Source: Treponema sp.
Lineage (GTDB): Bacteria > Spirochaetota > Spirochaetia > Treponematales > Treponemataceae
Direction of reading: 5' to 3'
Length of the DNA: 64,000 bases
Assembly (NCBI GenBank): GCA_016288205.1
Contig: JAEEYO010000074.1
Location: 27,910 to 91,909 of the forward strand
Both the position numbers and the translations under genes were made by a program. Below, piece by piece: positions 25,635 through 33,861 of the stretch (positions are counted from its first letter, which is position 1; the number at the start of each line of letters is the position of its first letter). The notes under the pieces were generated by a model. The model saw only the letters and a program-made list of their open reading frames with translations, had not been told where the DNA came from and did no database searches.

Positions 25635-26442
25635 ATTTTTATCTGATGAAATCCACCGGCGTTACGGAAGCATCCGTCGCGCGAGGGGTTCCTTCCTTTA
25701 TACGGCAAAAAACGTGAGGCTCACGGATCTTTACCAGGAAAACGGACGCGCAATCCTGGGCTGGGGAGGCTCCTCGGCTTTTACGATTATGAAAAATGTC
25801 CTGAACCGGGGCATAAGCGGAAGCTACAGGACGGATTTCAGCCACAGATTGGAAAAATCAGTCTGCGATCTTTTCGGCTCAAATAAAAAAATCCTCTGTT
25901 TTACGGCAAAAAAGGACGCGGAAGAGGCCGCCGGAAGATTGTGCGACGGAAAAATCATCTCTTACAGACCCTGGAAAAGTGGAAAAAACGACGTGGAAAG
26001 CGCCGGTGCATTGATTTTCGAGCCACCTCTACCCTGGGCGCAGGAACTTTTTATCCTCGCACTTAACGACGGGAATGAAATCAGCGAAAAATGGGAAAAA
26101 ATCAGCGCGGAGACAGGAATCACAAGGACAATCCTTTCTCCGCCAATGGAAGCCGCATACACAAGGGCAGTCTACAATCTCATTCAGGAGCTAAAAGACC
26201 GCAAGGAAAAGGACTTTTTCATCTACGACCGGGAAATCGCGGCATACTGGACACGCAAGGGACCCTATCTCTACCCGAAAAAGGAGCTTTTTACCGAGGA
26301 AAGCTATGCGGATTTCGTCCTTCACTGCCTGGACAACACGATCGTCATAAATCCATCCCTTGACGGAGCAAGCATAGTGCCATTCGGAGCCGACCGGGGT
26401 GTATTTTCGTCGCTGCTCAAAAATCCGTGGAAATCAGTCTGA
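25618..26442 (+). CDS. Aminotransferase-like protein lacking the catalytic core
   Basis: 274 residues from ATG 25618; a GTG start 33 nt earlier is less likely. The first 85 residues read like the start of class III PLP aminotransferases (RARGSFLYTAKNVRLTDLY, then GRAILGWG), and the end like their C-terminal tail (NPSLDGASIVPFGAD). The middle, with the PLP lysine and the Asp-Glu motif of the family, is missing: the protein is about 150 residues shorter than usual. I infer a non-catalytic relative. It overlaps the 54-residue gene and is followed 20 nt later by a small membrane protein gene. Confidence 0.6.
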   Translation: MKSRTEFLSDEIHRRYGSIRRARGSFLYTAKNVRLTDLYQENGRAILGWGGSSAFTIMKNVLNRGISGSYRTDFSHRLEKSVCDLFGSNKKILCFTAKKDAEEAAGRLCDGKIISYRPWKSGKNDVESAGALIFEPPLPWAQELFILALNDGNEISEKWEKISAETGITRTILSPPMEAAYTRAVYNLIQELKDRKEKDFFIYDREIAAYWTRKGPYLYPKKELFTEESYADFVLHCLDNTIVINPSLDGASIVPFGADRGVFSSLLKNPWKSV

Positions 26443-26456
26443 ATCTGTCCGATAAT
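26428..26456 (+). promoter_or_regulatory. Putative leaderless promoter of the 97-residue membrane protein
   Basis: TGGAAA (26428-26433), 17-bp spacer, GATAAT (26451-26456), TGAAGC, then ATG at 26463. It overlaps the end of the preceding gene. Confidence 0.6.
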
Positions 26457-26462
26457 TGAAGC

Positions 26463-26756
26463 ATGACACAGGCAGATTTGATTCTCTATATAATAAAGCT
26501 GGTTCTCGGCGGAATTACGGCATTTTTCGCGATCATCCTCTGGAGCAGGACAAGGGACGCGGCATGGATGAGCATGGTCGCCGGCACAATAATCCGCTAC
26601 ACAGGAACCGTCTACGACATGCTGATTGATTTCGGCGTGGTTTTCACTACGGACATCGAACTTTTTTCAATTCCTCTCACGACACTCCTCTTTACGGTGG
26701 TTCCGTCCCTCTTTTTCATCCTCGCTTTCATCCTGATGATTCACAGAACTAGATAA
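26463..26756 (+). CDS. Small inner-membrane protein
   Basis: 97 residues with three hydrophobic segments (about 6-26, 36-58 and 68-92), ending in HRTR. No ribosome site; a -10 box sits 6 nt upstream. I do not recognise a family. The stop codon is the first base of a GTGGAAAGT repeat copy. Confidence 0.65.
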   Translation: MTQADLILYIIKLVLGGITAFFAIILWSRTRDAAWMSMVAGTIIRYTGTVYDMLIDFGVVFTTDIELFSIPLTTLLFTVVPSLFFILAFILMIHRTR

Positions 26757-26784
26757 GTGGAAAGTTGAGAGTGGAAAGTGGAAA
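26754..26784 (+). repeat. Post-stop GTGGAAAGT repeat, copy 4
   Basis: TAAGTGGAAAGTTGAGAGTG then GAAAGTGGAAAA, beginning at the stop codon of the 97-residue protein. It matches copy 2 over about 27 nt. Confidence 0.85.
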
Positions 26785-26864
26785 ACGTTTTCCAGCATAG
26801 CTTGTTTTTTTCTGGGGGAAGATATATAATTAAAGAAAGATTTAAAACAAGGGGGATTTTTCTT

Positions 26865-27377
26865 ATGAAATCTTACAAGGGATTCAGGCACGCGGGAATT
26901 TGCGCGGCATTATCCATTATGGTTGCATTCCTTTTCTCGGGATGTCTTATTCTTACTCCGACCGTACAGCAGACCCCGGTGGACAGAAGCGGTGACTCAG
27001 CGGCAACAGCTGTCATCGAGGGAATCTGGAAGCAGTCAAGCACTGGAAACAGCTACGAGATTGCGGAAACCGGCGGAGCATATACACTGACATGCTTTAC
27101 CTTAAAAAGCAACGGAGAAAGAAGCTACAGCTCAAACATGACGACCTTTGAGAAGGGTGCGAAAAAGGCCCTCGACTCAAGGCACGGATACCTGTACGGC
27201 TACAACAAGAACCGCCCGGGCTGGATCGCATACTACTACACTCTCAGCGGCGACAACCTGAACCTGACTCAGGTGCTGAACGACAACGGAGGAGCAACTT
27301 GGTCTTCCATTGACGACGCAAAGGCTCTCGCGGACATCAACAAGCCGGGTGCCGTGAAGATGGACCTGACACGCTAA
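26865..27377 (+). CDS. Small lipoprotein
   Basis: 170 residues from the ATG behind AAGGGGG. Signal peptide with lipobox LFSGC (Cys about 27). The mature part has a WKQSSTGNSYEI...YTLTCF segment and YYYTLSGDNLNLTQVL, like the beta-rich domains of Treponema lipoproteins in which a value-versus-default display repeats (lipocalin-like). Function unknown. A terminator follows 35 nt after the stop. Confidence 0.8.
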   Translation: MKSYKGFRHAGICAALSIMVAFLFSGCLILTPTVQQTPVDRSGDSAATAVIEGIWKQSSTGNSYEIAETGGAYTLTCFTLKSNGERSYSSNMTTFEKGAKKALDSRHGYLYGYNKNRPGWIAYYYTLSGDNLNLTQVLNDNGGATWSSIDDAKALADINKPGAVKMDLTR

Positions 27378-27378
27378 G

Positions 27379-27447
27379 TATATCGCGATATACATATCGC
27401 AATAAGCGCACAAAACCGTCATCCTCTGTGGGTGGCGGCTTTTTTTG
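27379..27447 (+). terminator. Palindrome and terminator after the lipoprotein gene
   Basis: A perfect 14-bp palindrome TATATCGCGATATA (27379-27392) follows the stop. Further on AAACCG pairs with CGGCTTT around an imperfect stem (27413-27441) leading into seven T's. Confidence 0.7.
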
Positions 27448-27466
27448 TCCCACAGCCAATTTTTAC

Positions 27467-27495
27467 TTGCCAAATGCGGTCATGGGGTGTAAAAT
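27467..27495 (+). promoter_or_regulatory. Promoter of a small transcription unit
   Basis: TTGCCA (27467-27472), 17-bp spacer, TAAAAT (27490-27495), upstream of the 25-codon ORF. Confidence 0.65.
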
Positions 27496-27546
27496 TATAG
27501 CATGGTTCCGCTTTTGCGGGACTCAACCCAAAACAAGGAGTGTTTT

Positions 27547-27624
27547 ATGTCACAGAAACAGCCCCGCACATGGGGAATCTTCATCATCCAGCTGTCTCTT
27601 CGCTCGCAAAGAACGGGCTCATAA
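27547..27624 (+). CDS. Possible 25-residue peptide
   Basis: ATG preceded by AAGGAG at 5 nt; the ORF reads MSQKQPRTWGIFIIQLSLRS plus five residues. The neighbouring frame over the same DNA stays open to a TAA near 27659 and reads LAKNGLIIGGIVTIKNGK, so a frameshift within a slightly longer peptide gene is possible. Promoter upstream and terminator downstream frame a unit of about 200 nt. It could equally be a small RNA. Confidence 0.4.
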   Translation: MSQKQPRTWGIFIIQLSLRSQRTGS

Positions 27625-27676
27625 TCGGAGGAATCGTCACAATCAAGAACGGAAAATAAATCCGACCTTTTTTGAA

Positions 27677-27712
27677 GGGGTAGATTGCAAGTCAGTCTGC
27701 CCCATTTTTATT
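27677..27712 (+). terminator. Terminator of the small transcription unit
   Basis: GGGGTAGA (27677-27684) pairs with TCTGCCCC (27696-27703), followed by ATTTTTATT. It overlaps the end of the converging aat gene. Confidence 0.75.
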
Positions 27713-28487
27713 CCCCATCAGTCACCACTGGAAATGATTTCACATCTTCCTCGAACTGTCTTCTCAAATCCTTCGCAAGCGGTATGTTCAGATATTTTAT
27801 CTCAAGCGACCTGAAAGAACTCCTGCTGATTTCCACCGCACCATAGCGGGCCATGTTGTCCGTGTATGCCTGACAGTCAATCAGCTTGCCGCCGCATTTT
27901 TTAAAGGCACGCGCAAAAAGAGCAAAGGCCGATTTGGAGGAGTCGCTTTCCAAGGTGAACATGCTTTCCCCGCAGAACACGGAGCCCAGAAGCTCGCCGT
28001 AAAATCCGCCGACAAGTTTTTCCCCATGCCACACCTCAAAACTGTGCGCAATTCCCACCTCATGCAGCTCGCAATATGCCCTGATGATTTTGTCCCCTAT
28101 CCATGTTCCGCTCTGGTCCTCCCTGCTCACCTCGCGGCATCCCTCTATGACGCTTCGAAAATCGCGGTCCATCGTGTATGTGTAGGGACTGTGCTTCAAA
28201 AAACGGTCTATGCTTCGGCTTATGTGAAGGTCGTCCGTCCAAATGCAGAACCTCGGGTCGGGACTGCACCAGATTACAGGGTCTCCGTCATCCTCGTTGA
28301 ACCACGGAAAAATCCCCTGGACGTATGCCGAATAAAGCACCTGAAGGTCAATGTCCTCCGTGACCATGCACACGCCGAAAGTTTTGTCCCTCTCATCAAT
28401 GCTCGGCTCGGGAAGCGGAATGATTAAATTCGGATTAAAGAATTCCGGGCCTGAAAGAAATTCCGCCGCCGATTTTTTCCCCATCAT
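27708..28487 (-). CDS. aat: Leucyl/phenylalanyl-tRNA-protein transferase
   Basis: 259 residues, the usual size. Transfers Leu or Phe from tRNA to N-terminal Arg/Lys of proteins, marking them for ClpS-ClpAP. Motifs: YVQGIFPWF, WCSPDPRF (a Trp is more usual in place of Cys), GTWIGDKIIRAY, HSFEVWHGEKLVGGFYG and SVFCGESMF. Its ATG overlaps the clpA stop by 4 nt, so it is coupled to clpA. With clpS and clpA this is a complete N-degron operon. Confidence 0.95.
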   Translation of the reverse strand: MMGKKSAAEFLSGPEFFNPNLIIPLPEPSIDERDKTFGVCMVTEDIDLQVLYSAYVQGIFPWFNEDDGDPVIWCSPDPRFCIWTDDLHISRSIDRFLKHSPYTYTMDRDFRSVIEGCREVSREDQSGTWIGDKIIRAYCELHEVGIAHSFEVWHGEKLVGGFYGELLGSVFCGESMFTLESDSSKSAFALFARAFKKCGGKLIDCQAYTDNMARYGAVEISRSSFRSLEIKYLNIPLAKDLRRQFEEDVKSFPVVTDGE

Positions 28488-30877
28488 TCCGGGACTCCGA
28501 ACTCAAAGCAGATTTTTCCGTCCTGCGCGTCAACACGCACCGAAGAGCCACCGCAGAGCTTGCCGAAGAGAACCTCATCCACAAGGGGGGACGCAATCTC
28601 ACTCTCCGCCGTCCTGTAAATGTTCCTCGCGCCGAATTCCCTGCTGTATCCCTTGTCCGCGATCACACGCACGGCATCCTCGCTCGCCTCCATTTTCACG
28701 CCCCGGGTCTCAAGTCTCTTGGCAATTTTTTCCACGGCTGTACGTGCAATGGAAAGAATAACCTCGGAGTCCAGATGCGAGAACGGAATCACAGCGTCAA
28801 GGCGGTTCCTGAACTCAGGAGAAAAAGCCTCCTCCACCGCATGATTCAAAGTCGCGTCGTCATTTCCGTCCAAAGCAGAGACCGAGCCTGAAAATCCCAC
28901 GGATCCCTTTTCCATGTCCCTAGCACCGGCATTGCTCGTCATAATCAGAATGCAGCTTCTGAAATCCGCGCGTCGTCCCTGGGAATCCGTAAGCGTTCCG
29001 TAATCCATCACCTGAAGCAGCACGTTGAAGATATCCTGATGTGCTTTCTCAATCTCGTCAAAAAGCACTATGGAGTGCGGGGCATTTCTTACGGCATCCA
29101 CCAAAAGACCACCGTTCTCGTATCCCACATATCCGGGCGGAGAACCGATAAGCCGGCTCACGGTATGCTTTTCCTGATACTCGCTCATGTCAAATCGGAT
29201 AAGATTCTCACCCAGCTGCGAGGCAAGACTGCGTGCAAGCTCCGTCTTTCCAACTCCCGTCGGCCCAACGAAAAGGAATGCTCCCTCAGGTCTCTCCTCA
29301 TTTCTGAATCCGGCCCTCGCTTTTTTCACCGCGACTGACACAGCCTTTACAGCACGGTTTTGACCGAGCACTTTTTCGCCGAGAGATTTTTCCAGATTTC
29401 TCAGCATGACAGACTCATCCTCGGTGATTTTCTCAAGCGGAATGCGTGCCATGCGTGAGGTGATTTTTCTGACCACATCGCTCTTTATCTCAAGCGGCTC
29501 TTTTTTCTCAGCGTCCCCAAGGTGGATTTTCGCGAAGGAGCCCGACTCATCCATAATGTCTATCGCCTTGTCGGGAAGCCGTCTGTCAGGAAGATACTGC
29601 ACGGCAAGGTCCACAATCTCCTCAAGGATTTCATCGCTGTATTTCACCTGATGATAAGCCTCATATTTCGGCGAAAGACCACGGAGAATCGCAACGCTCT
29701 CGTCCCTGCTCGGCTCAAGTATGTCGATTTTCTGGAACCTTCTTGAAAGAGCGCTGTCCTTTTCAAAATATTTTGAATACTCGGAGAAAGTCGTGCTTCC
29801 AATGCAGCGGATTTTACCGGATCCAAGCACAGGCTTGAGCATGTTGGCGGCATCAAGGGAACCACCGGAAACCGCACCTGCCCCCACAAGCGTATGAATC
29901 TCATCAATAAAAATAATCGCTTTCTCAAGCGAGCTGATTGCGTCCACCACGCGGCGGATTCTCTCCTCGAACTCACCACGGTATTTCGTTCCGGCCACAA
30001 GCGAGCCCATGTCAAGGGAAAACACGGAGCATCCCTTCAGCACGTCCGGCACATTTCCCGCGGCAATCATGGAGGCAAGTCCCTCGGTAATCGCAGTCTT
30101 TCCAACTCCGGGCTCACCCACGTGCAGGGGATTGTTCTTCTTTCGGCGGCCAAGGATTTCTATGGTGCGCTCTATCTCCTCTTTTCTTCCCACAAGCGCA
30201 TCCAGCTCTCCGTTCCTCGCCTTTTCTGTCAGGTCGGTGGTGTAGCGTTTTAAAAATCTCTGGTTGATTCTGTCACGGGTCTTGTCGTCGTCCTCGTCGA
30301 AATCCTCATCAAAATCTTCGTCATCATCAAAAATATCAGAGTCATCAAAATCACCGACTTCCAAATCAAAGTTGTCATCGTCTTCATTGGAAGGAATCGG
30401 AGAACGATTTTTTCTGCCGTCGGAATCAGGCTCACTGATTTTTTCCTCGTTTCTCGCAGATGATACGGCCTCAATCAGGGGCAGACGCTTCACGCCGTTT
30501 TTTCTGAGTATGTACGAGCAATAGAGCTGGGTCACGTCAAGCATACTGACAAGGAGGTCATATTTCGCAATCTGGGATTTCTCCGCGTTCAGGCATTGGG
30601 CAGTGGCGTTCATAAAAACCGTGTTGAGTCCGTCGGAAAAATCTGTGCGTCCCTCAATCCCCTCGGGAATCTTCGGAACCTTTTCCTCAAGATAATCCTC
30701 CAGGTCCGCGCGGATTGCATGTCGGTTCGCCCCGCAAGAGATGAGCACGTCGATTATGTCCAAATCCTTGAGCATCACGAAAAGCAGGTGCTCCGGTGTG
30801 GTGAACTCATGTCTGGATTCTTCCGCCAGAGCATGTGCCTGATTCAGCAGCTCCCGGCTTGATTTGTCTGCTTCCAT
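28484..30877 (-). CDS. clpA: ATP-dependent Clp protease ATPase subunit ClpA
   Basis: 797 residues; AAA+ unfoldase that feeds ClpP. N-domain (1-145), then an acidic Asp/Glu-rich stretch (about 164-196), the first AAA domain with GEPGVGKT (about 257) and IIFIDEIHTLVG, and the second with GPTGVGKT (about 542) and VLFDEIEKAH. No long middle coiled coil, which separates it from ClpB. The acidic linker is longer than in E. coli ClpA. The gene starts 3 nt after clpS and overlaps aat. Confidence 0.96.
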   Translation of the reverse strand: MEADKSSRELLNQAHALAEESRHEFTTPEHLLFVMLKDLDIIDVLISCGANRHAIRADLEDYLEEKVPKIPEGIEGRTDFSDGLNTVFMNATAQCLNAEKSQIAKYDLLVSMLDVTQLYCSYILRKNGVKRLPLIEAVSSARNEEKISEPDSDGRKNRSPIPSNEDDDNFDLEVGDFDDSDIFDDDEDFDEDFDEDDDKTRDRINQRFLKRYTTDLTEKARNGELDALVGRKEEIERTIEILGRRKKNNPLHVGEPGVGKTAITEGLASMIAAGNVPDVLKGCSVFSLDMGSLVAGTKYRGEFEERIRRVVDAISSLEKAIIFIDEIHTLVGAGAVSGGSLDAANMLKPVLGSGKIRCIGSTTFSEYSKYFEKDSALSRRFQKIDILEPSRDESVAILRGLSPKYEAYHQVKYSDEILEEIVDLAVQYLPDRRLPDKAIDIMDESGSFAKIHLGDAEKKEPLEIKSDVVRKITSRMARIPLEKITEDESVMLRNLEKSLGEKVLGQNRAVKAVSVAVKKARAGFRNEERPEGAFLFVGPTGVGKTELARSLASQLGENLIRFDMSEYQEKHTVSRLIGSPPGYVGYENGGLLVDAVRNAPHSIVLFDEIEKAHQDIFNVLLQVMDYGTLTDSQGRRADFRSCILIMTSNAGARDMEKGSVGFSGSVSALDGNDDATLNHAVEEAFSPEFRNRLDAVIPFSHLDSEVILSIARTAVEKIAKRLETRGVKMEASEDAVRVIADKGYSREFGARNIYRTAESEIASPLVDEVLFGKLCGGSSVRVDAQDGKICFEFGVPE

Positions 30878-30880
30878 ATC

Positions 30881-31186
30881 CTACGCCTTTTCAATCCTGC
30901 ACTGAAGTGGAAATCCCTCTTTTCTCGCCATCTCCATCGTGATGCGGGCCTTTGAGTGCGCGATGTCATAAGTGTAGATTCCGGCAACCCCGCTTCCGCT
31001 CTTATGAACCGACTCCATTATCTGCACTGCCTCCGTCTCCGATTTATGGAAGACCTGCCTGAGGACATCAACCACAAAATCCTTCGTGGTGTAGTCGTCA
31101 TTGAGCAGCACGACCTTATAATCTGACGGCGGCTTGATTTTCTCCACAACGCCGAACGCATTGTCATTTTCAAAACTAAAATCCAT
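30881..31186 (-). CDS. clpS: ClpS adaptor
   Basis: 101 residues. Binds N-degron substrates and the ClpA N-domain. Core motif YKVVLLNDDYTTKDFVVDVL, then HKSGSGVAGIYTYDIAHSKA; the flexible N-terminal tail is about 18 residues. I use the internal ATG (MDFSFEND) and not an upstream ATG at 31252, because a -10 box lies 9 nt upstream of it and homologues start here. There is no ribosome site, so the transcript has almost no leader. Confidence 0.93.
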   Translation of the reverse strand: MDFSFENDNAFGVVEKIKPPSDYKVVLLNDDYTTKDFVVDVLRQVFHKSETEAVQIMESVHKSGSGVAGIYTYDIAHSKARITMEMARKEGFPLQCRIEKA

Positions 31187-31195
31187 ATCGCATGA

Positions 31196-31224
31196 ACTAT
31201 AGCACAAAAAGCGGGAATTGGCAA
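31196..31224 (-). promoter_or_regulatory. Promoter of clpS-clpA-aat
   Basis: Minus strand TTGCCA (31219-31224), 17-bp spacer, TATAGT (31196-31201), 9 nt before the clpS ATG. Confidence 0.75.
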
Positions 31225-31249
31225 TTACACGAGGATTGCGCGACGAAAA

Positions 31250-31287
31250 CAAAAAAATCCGGCCCCATCGTTTTGAAAGGACCGGAT
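31250..31287 (-). terminator. Terminator after tRNA-Val
   Basis: Minus strand ATCCGGTCC pairs with GGGGCCGGAT (arms 31279-31287 and 31257-31266), then a run of T's. It starts 1 nt after the tRNA discriminator base. Confidence 0.85.
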
Positions 31288-31288
31288 A

Positions 31289-31360
31289 TGCTCGATACTA
31301 GATTCGAACTAGTGACTTCTACCGTGTGAAGGTAGCACTCTACCACTGAGTTAATCGAGC
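31289..31360 (-). tRNA. tRNA-Val (CAC)
   Basis: 72 nt on the minus strand. Acceptor GCTCGAT/ATCGAGC with discriminator A, D arm ACTC...GAGT, anticodon stem CTACC/GGTAG around TTCACAC (anticodon CAC, reads GTG), T arm ACTAG-TTCGAAT-CTAGT. The 3' CCA is not encoded. Confidence 0.95.
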
Positions 31361-31421
31361 TGATGTTTACCAGAATACCACAAAGCCCAAATAAAGTCAA
31401 GCGATTTTGAAAAAAAGGAAC

Positions 31422-31450
31422 TTGTACAAATTCTGAAAATAAGATAGAAT
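31422..31450 (+). promoter_or_regulatory. Leaderless promoter of the 60-residue ORF
   Basis: TTGTAC (31422-31427), 17-bp spacer, TAGAAT (31445-31450), TAAAAT, then ATG at 31457. Confidence 0.6.
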
Positions 31451-31456
31451 TAAAAT

Positions 31457-31639
31457 ATGGATGAGACGCTTTTGGAATACGGGGTTTTTATTACGCCCGA
31501 CTTTAAAGTACTAAAGCCATACACGGAGGAGCATCGCTTTGAGCCAGGCAAAATTGAGTCAGGCAACGCAAGCGAAACCGCACCCGCAAAACGGGGACTC
31601 CTCGCATTGGCAATCGCACGCAACAAGGACATCAAGTAA
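31457..31639 (+). CDS. Small hypothetical protein, 60 residues
   Basis: MDETLLEYGVFITPDFKVLK opens the ORF and it ends in ARNKDIK, overlapping the 3' end of the converging MATE gene by 8 nt. No known family. The only support is the well-formed leaderless promoter upstream. Confidence 0.45.
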   Translation: MDETLLEYGVFITPDFKVLKPYTEEHRFEPGKIESGNASETAPAKRGLLALAIARNKDIK

Positions 31640-32957
31640 CTTCGTGAAGCCATTTTCCGCTCGCGACACGGATAAATCCCAAGGCGGCCTTTACAATTCC
31701 CTCGCTCATCACAAAAATATAAATCCACACCGCGCTCAGATGCAGCACGGACGAAGCAAGAAATCCCAGGGGAATCGCAACCAGCCAAAGAGTGCATAGC
31801 TCTACTACGGCAGTATAAACAGTGTCCCCGCCAGCACGGCACACACCCACAACCCAGTTCATGCAGAAAGAGTTGAATGGATAGAACGCGATTAAAATCC
31901 AAAGCATGTAAGTCGCAGTACGGATCACATCGGGCTCCACCTTGAAGAAAAGGGGAAGCAGGGCGGAAAGTGGCAAAAGCAGAACTCCGACCACGGCACC
32001 GACCAGGGGCATGAACCACATGGAGCGCCTTGCATATCCGCGGGCCTCATCCAGCTTCTTTTCGCCGATTCGTTTTCCAATCAGAACACCGATGCCGTTT
32101 CCGAATCCCATGCAGAAGACCCATGTAAGCTGACTGATTGTGTTCGTAATCTGGAACGCGGTGATTGCGTTGGTTCCGGCGTGAGCAAAAATGGAGCTTT
32201 GAACAGAAATGCCGAGTCCCCAGAAAGTTTCGTTGATGATTACCGGAAATGCAATTTTAAAATACTTCGCAAGGGAATCCGCCGTAATGCAAAGCATCTC
32301 CCTCAGTTTTCCGCAAGCCTCGTATTTGTGACCGTATGACCAGAAGATTAAAATGCAGAACTCAACCACGCGGGAAAAGACGGTCGCAATGGCGGCACCC
32401 TTCACTCCCCAGCCCGCGACAAAAATCAAAAGATAGTTTGAGCCTGCGTTCGTAAAAAGGGAGATTGAAGTACATGCCAGAGGAAGCCTGACTCTTTCGG
32501 TACAGCGGAATGCGAGAGTAAAGGAAAAATTGATTGCGGTGATTATGTAGCTCAGACAGACAATCCGAAGATAATCACCGCCGACCTGAATTACAGCGGG
32601 ATCGGGAGAAAAGAGACTTATCAGCTGATGGGGAATCAAGAGCGAGAGAAGCGTAAAAATGGAAGCGACAATCACGGAAAGACAAAGGATGATTCCGAGG
32701 GATTTTCTGATTCCCTTGAGATCATTTTTGCCCCAGAACTGAGAGATAAAAACTCCGCCGCCGGAAGCGATTCCAAAAAGCACCATGTTCAGGATGAAAA
32801 AAATCTGGTTTCCCAAACCGACCGCCGCAATCTCCGTGCCTCCAAGACGACCGATCATAACGGTGTCCAGCATGTTCACGAAGTTGGCAAGAAGATTCTG
32901 CAGAGAGACGGGAATGGCGATGGCGACAAGTGCCGAATAAAATCCTTTTATTTTCAT
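31632..32957 (-). CDS. MATE family efflux transporter
   Basis: 441 residues with twelve membrane segments in two halves. Family signatures: IPVSLQNLLANFVNMLDTVMIGRLG near the N-terminus and the homologous FPVIINETFWGLG / QITNTISQLTWVFCMGFGNG in the second half. Exports drugs or metabolites using an ion gradient; substrate unknown. Its ATG overlaps the stop of the RNA methyltransferase gene by 4 nt, making a three-gene run GH3-methyltransferase-MATE. Confidence 0.93.
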   Translation of the reverse strand: MKIKGFYSALVAIAIPVSLQNLLANFVNMLDTVMIGRLGGTEIAAVGLGNQIFFILNMVLFGIASGGGVFISQFWGKNDLKGIRKSLGIILCLSVIVASIFTLLSLLIPHQLISLFSPDPAVIQVGGDYLRIVCLSYIITAINFSFTLAFRCTERVRLPLACTSISLFTNAGSNYLLIFVAGWGVKGAAIATVFSRVVEFCILIFWSYGHKYEACGKLREMLCITADSLAKYFKIAFPVIINETFWGLGISVQSSIFAHAGTNAITAFQITNTISQLTWVFCMGFGNGIGVLIGKRIGEKKLDEARGYARRSMWFMPLVGAVVGVLLLPLSALLPLFFKVEPDVIRTATYMLWILIAFYPFNSFCMNWVVGVCRAGGDTVYTAVVELCTLWLVAIPLGFLASSVLHLSAVWIYIFVMSEGIVKAALGFIRVASGKWLHEVT

Positions 32958-33859
32958 TTGAGTACCGTACCGATTTTTTTTATGGCGGAGAAAAAGAGCG
33001 GACCATATCCCCCTGAACTGTCCGGAAGAATGTGAAATCCATATTCTGTTTTTTCAGCGCACTCAAAAATTTTTTCCATGCTGATTTCTTTTTCCCCGGG
33101 ATTTTCAGGAAGGATTTTTCCGCCGTGATTTTTTAGCGAGTCCAGATTTTCACCGAACACTTGTGAGACCTCTTCCCTTGAAAGGATTTTTGCGCCGGGA
33201 AATTTTTTCGCGAGTCTTGAGAGAACGCCGTCATTTTCCAAGCGGGAGATTGCGCAGGTGGCATAAAGCATGAATCCTCCGTCCTCCAAAAGTCTCCATG
33301 CGGAAGAGAGCAAGGCCCACTGTTCCATGGAAAGAGTCTTTATGCGCGATGGAGTCCATTCACCAAGATACTTCGGGTCTTTTAGGACATGTCTTTCACT
33401 TGAGCAGGGAGCGTCCAAAAGTATCGCGCTGAATTTTTCAGTCTCACGTTTGCACATTGTGGCACCGTCTCCGAGTCTCACGCTGACCCTTGAGGCAATC
33501 TCCGGGGGTAGACTCTCCGAGACGACTTTTGCGAGTCTGTTTTTTCTTTCGGGCGAACGCTCGTTTGAAACAAGGGATGCATCATTTTCCATGACAAGGG
33601 AAGTGACCAGAGTTTTTCCACCGGGAGCCGCACACATATCAAGGAGCCTTGTGGATTTTGACGAGGGAAAACAAAGTGCCGCAACTACACTCGCAGGATC
33701 CATAAAATAGGGTCGGCAATCAGAAGCGGAAAGAGACACATGCACGGTCTCCTCCATCAGGGCGAACTCAAGTGCCGTCCATCTTTCGCCATAGAGCTCC
33801 GTATAATATTGGATGAATCCTTCCTTGCCGCGTGGTTTTTGCTCAGTCCCTTTTTTCAT
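32954..33859 (-). CDS. NOL1/NOP2/sun-family RNA m5C methyltransferase
   Basis: 301 residues. S-adenosylmethionine site LLDMCAAPGGKTL (about 71-83), catalytic DAPCSSE (about 149-155) and second Cys motif YATCAIS. This is the pattern of RsmB/RsmF/NSUN enzymes that methylate C5 of cytosine in rRNA or tRNA. It lacks the N-terminal NusB-like and C-terminal PUA domains, so it is short. Starts 2 nt after the GH3 gene. Target RNA not known. Confidence 0.88.
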   Translation of the reverse strand: MKKGTEQKPRGKEGFIQYYTELYGERWTALEFALMEETVHVSLSASDCRPYFMDPASVVAALCFPSSKSTRLLDMCAAPGGKTLVTSLVMENDASLVSNERSPERKNRLAKVVSESLPPEIASRVSVRLGDGATMCKRETEKFSAILLDAPCSSERHVLKDPKYLGEWTPSRIKTLSMEQWALLSSAWRLLEDGGFMLYATCAISRLENDGVLSRLAKKFPGAKILSREEVSQVFGENLDSLKNHGGKILPENPGEKEISMEKIFECAEKTEYGFHILPDSSGGYGPLFFSAIKKIGTVLK

Positions 33860-33861
33860 AC

